Assembly: GCF_011207455.1 (NCBI RefSeq)
Contig: NZ_CP048877.1
Coordinates: 302,576-366,575 of the forward strand
DNA from: Thermosulfuriphilus ammonigenes
GTDB taxonomy: Bacteria; Desulfobacterota; Thermodesulfobacteria; Thermodesulfobacteriales; ST65
Direction of reading: 5' to 3'
DNA length: 64,000 nucleotides
Below are positions 62,434 to 64,000 of the stretch, in pieces; position 1 is the stretch's first letter, and the number at the start of each line of letters is the position of its first letter. Position numbers and translations under genes: made by a program. The notes under the pieces were generated by a model. It saw only the letters and a program-made list of their open reading frames with translations. It was not told the origin of the DNA and made no database searches.

Positions 62434-63372
62434 ATGCCTAAGGATTATTATAAAATTCTCGGAGTATCCAAAGACGCCACCCAGGAGGAGATAAAAAAGG
62501 CCTACCGGCGCCTGGCCCTTAAGTATCATCCGGACCGGAATCAGGGCAACAAAGAGGCAGAAGAGCGTTTTAAAGAAATAAATGAAGCCTACGCTGTCCT
62601 TTCCGATCCGGAAAAGCGCCGTCAGTATGACCAGTTTGGATCAGCTGAATTTGAGCGCCGTTTCTCTCAAGAGGATATCTTTCGGGGATTCGACTTTGAG
62701 GATATTTTTCGAGATTTGGGTATCGGAGGGGATATTTTTAGCCGCTTTTTCTTCGGCAGCAGACGGCGGGGGGGAATTAACTTTGGCGATATTTTCGCCC
62801 AAATTTTCGGCACCAGCAATTTTGAACGCCCCTTCACCCATGGCCGCCATGGAGAGGGTCAAGTTGATGCTGTCCTTGAATTACCTATTACCCCCCAAGA
62901 GGCTATAGAGGGGGCAGAGAAAATCATCTATCTGGGCAGCCTTGGGCGTCCGGAAAGACTTAAGGTTCGAGTCCCCCCTAGAAGCCATGAAGGGCGTCGA
63001 CTTCGTATTCCTGGAAAGGGCAAACTTGGGCCAGACGGACGCAAAGGAGATCTTTATCTTCAGATAAAAATTCTGGATGATCCTCGCTACAAAAGGCAGG
63101 GAGCCGACCTAATCATCGATAAAAATATTCGACTTTCTGAGGTCGCCCTGGGAACTAAAATTGAAGTCCCTACGATAGACGGTCGGGTAGTGAGTGTTCG
63201 AATTCCGCCAGGAACAAAGCCTGGAACCAAGCTCCGTTTAAAAGGCCTGGGCCTGCCTAAAGAGGGCGGCAGGCGGGGTGATCTCTATGTTCAGATAGGT
63301 CTTCAAATACCTCAAAGACTTAATAAGGAGCAGCGAGAGGCCCTTGAGAGGCTTGTCCAGGTTGGTCTTTGA
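62434..63372 (+). CDS. DnaJ-type co-chaperone, CbpA-like (no zinc finger)
   Basis: A 312-residue protein. The J domain has [33 protein letters not shown] with the HPD triad. A G/F-rich region follows ([35 protein letters not shown]), then two DnaJ C-terminal domains ([75 protein letters not shown]). No CxxCxGxG zinc repeats are present, so it is CbpA-type rather than DnaJ proper. It stimulates DnaK. Its stop overlaps the next gene by 11 bases. Confidence 0.93.
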   Translation: MPKDYYKILGVSKDATQEEIKKAYRRLALKYHPDRNQGNKEAEERFKEINEAYAVLSDPEKRRQYDQFGSAEFERRFSQEDIFRGFDFEDIFRDLGIGGDIFSRFFFGSRRRGGINFGDIFAQIFGTSNFERPFTHGRHGEGQVDAVLELPITPQEAIEGAEKIIYLGSLGRPERLKVRVPPRSHEGRRLRIPGKGKLGPDGRKGDLYLQIKILDDPRYKRQGADLIIDKNIRLSEVALGTKIEVPTIDGRVVSVRIPPGTKPGTKLRLKGLGLPKEGGRRGDLYVQIGLQIPQRLNKEQREALERLVQVGL

Positions 63373-64000
63373 TGATGAACGCCTTACCGATCTTAAACAG
63401 CGCCTTCTGGCCCCGGCCCACGATTTAGAGTGGCTCCTTAATCGAGGCTACCCAAAGAAAAGTTCTCTGGTTTTTGTTGGTAACCATTATCAGTTAAACG
63501 CCTGGGAACGGGATATTCTTTTCCGAAGTATTTTTCCCCGAGTTGAGGCCCTAGATGCTAAGAGGAAAAAGATCCGAGCAAGGGATCTCAAAGGACGATC
63601 ACTAGGGATAGATGGCTTTAACGTACTCATCACCTTGGAAAATGCCCTCTCCGGGGAATTACTCATCAGGGGAAATGACGGCTTTATTCGAGACACAGCC
63701 GGGGTCTTTAGGAGATGGCGCCGCTCAGAGAAAACCCTTCAGGCCCTAGATATGATACTCAGAGTTCTTAAAAGATATGAGGTAAAAAAGACTATATTTG
63801 TCCTTGATGCTCCATTTAGCGGAAGCAGAGAACTGGCAGGAATAATCAACCAAAATCTCCAAAAAATGGCCCTAAGTGGAGAGGCTATTCTTCAGAAACA
63901 GGTCGAGACCTGGTTAAGCAAATTCTCTGATATCGTGGCCACCTCTGATTCTCGGCTTATCCGTCGGGTCAAAAAGGCCTTTGACCTTACCGGTCATCTG
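63362..64000 (+). CDS. DUF434-containing protein, 3' end beyond window
   Basis: A TTG start at 63362 (AGAGG upstream) gives [18 protein letters not shown] and [27 protein letters not shown], which is a DUF434 N-terminal domain. It is followed by [36 protein letters not shown], and [15 protein letters not shown], a DUF5616-like nuclease-type fold. Function unknown. An ORF scan from an ATG misses it because the start is TTG. It continues past the window end and overlaps the DnaJ-type gene. Confidence 0.82.
   Translation, partial: MVFDDERLTDLKQRLLAPAHDLEWLLNRGYPKKSSLVFVGNHYQLNAWERDILFRSIFPRVEALDAKRKKIRARDLKGRSLGIDGFNVLITLENALSGELLIRGNDGFIRDTAGVFRRWRRSEKTLQALDMILRVLKRYEVKKTIFVLDAPFSGSRELAGIINQNLQKMALSGEAILQKQVETWLSKFSDIVATSDSRLIRRVKKAFDLTGHL

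Noticed and set aside
1-64000. CRISPR array, tRNA, rRNA, insertion sequence or prophage
   Set aside because: I saw no regularly spaced repeats with spacers, no cloverleaf-like sequence in the gene-free gaps, no transposase or integrase gene and no phage structural genes.

Overview
The window looks like chromosome from a thermophilic, anaerobic, Gram-negative chemolithoautotroph of the Desulfobacterota/Thermodesulfobacteriota type. The clues are a complete Wood-Ljungdahl (reductive acetyl-CoA) gene set, LptF/LptG outer-membrane genes, a TonB receptor, a tetraheme cytochrome c3, a tetrathionate-reductase-like molybdoenzyme, a small sulfite reductase, an archaeal-type RNA ligase with its PIN partner, and vapBC/parDE toxin-antitoxin pairs. 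This taxonomic placement is an inference; there is no rRNA or tRNA gene in the window. Gene starts were chosen from Shine-Dalgarno position, signal peptides and domain boundaries.

Layout. 1-4432 is a decaying accessory patch: parDE, vapBC and a SNF2 helicase gene broken by frameshifts and a deletion, with its 3' end duplicated on the other side of vapBC. 4479-6204 holds sfsA, an A-type Fe-S carrier and a PepSY membrane protein. 6364-10916 is a fused ferredoxin/molybdopterin reductase plus a transglutaminase-like protein. 11013-16199 is a metal-uptake-like group (methyltransferase, TonB receptor, NikK-like and NikL-like proteins, TPM lipoprotein). 16229-17752 has an Rrf2 regulator with a siroheme sulfite reductase, and a small cytochrome. 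17923-21720 has dgt and lptFG, followed by a wrecked multiheme cytochrome gene. 22317-27432 holds a response regulator, a methyltransferase and a Mrp/NifX-like/TrxB-like/YacG/Usp series. 27519-31363 carries a sigma28-driven flgM pair and an RNA ligase facing its PIN partner, which is co-transcribed with thi4.

The core is 32304-54246, all on the minus strand: fhs, folD, cooS, hdrA, mvhD, hdrC, a second mvhD-like gene, metV, a metF-acsD fusion, acsB, acsC, acsE and fdhA. Together they can take CO2 through formate, formyl-, methenyl-, methylene- and methyl-tetrahydrofolate to acetyl-CoA. Three of the proteins (FdhA, MvhD, HdrA) have an in-frame UGA at a position known to carry selenocysteine, each followed by a SECIS-like hairpin; read literally they appear as broken genes. 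MetF is fused through a Pro/Ala-rich linker and TPR-like repeats to the small subunit of the corrinoid protein, and acsE has synonymous codon use unlike every neighbour.

54480-64000 holds cytochrome c3, an orphan ABC-type binding protein, DUF169 and pyruvate-kinase-C-like proteins, a heme sensor/roadblock/DUF4388 signalling trio, a PEP-CTERM protein behind a sigma54 promoter, a DUF72 protein, a long AT-rich spacer with an inverted repeat, a DnaJ-type co-chaperone and a DUF434 protein cut by the window end.
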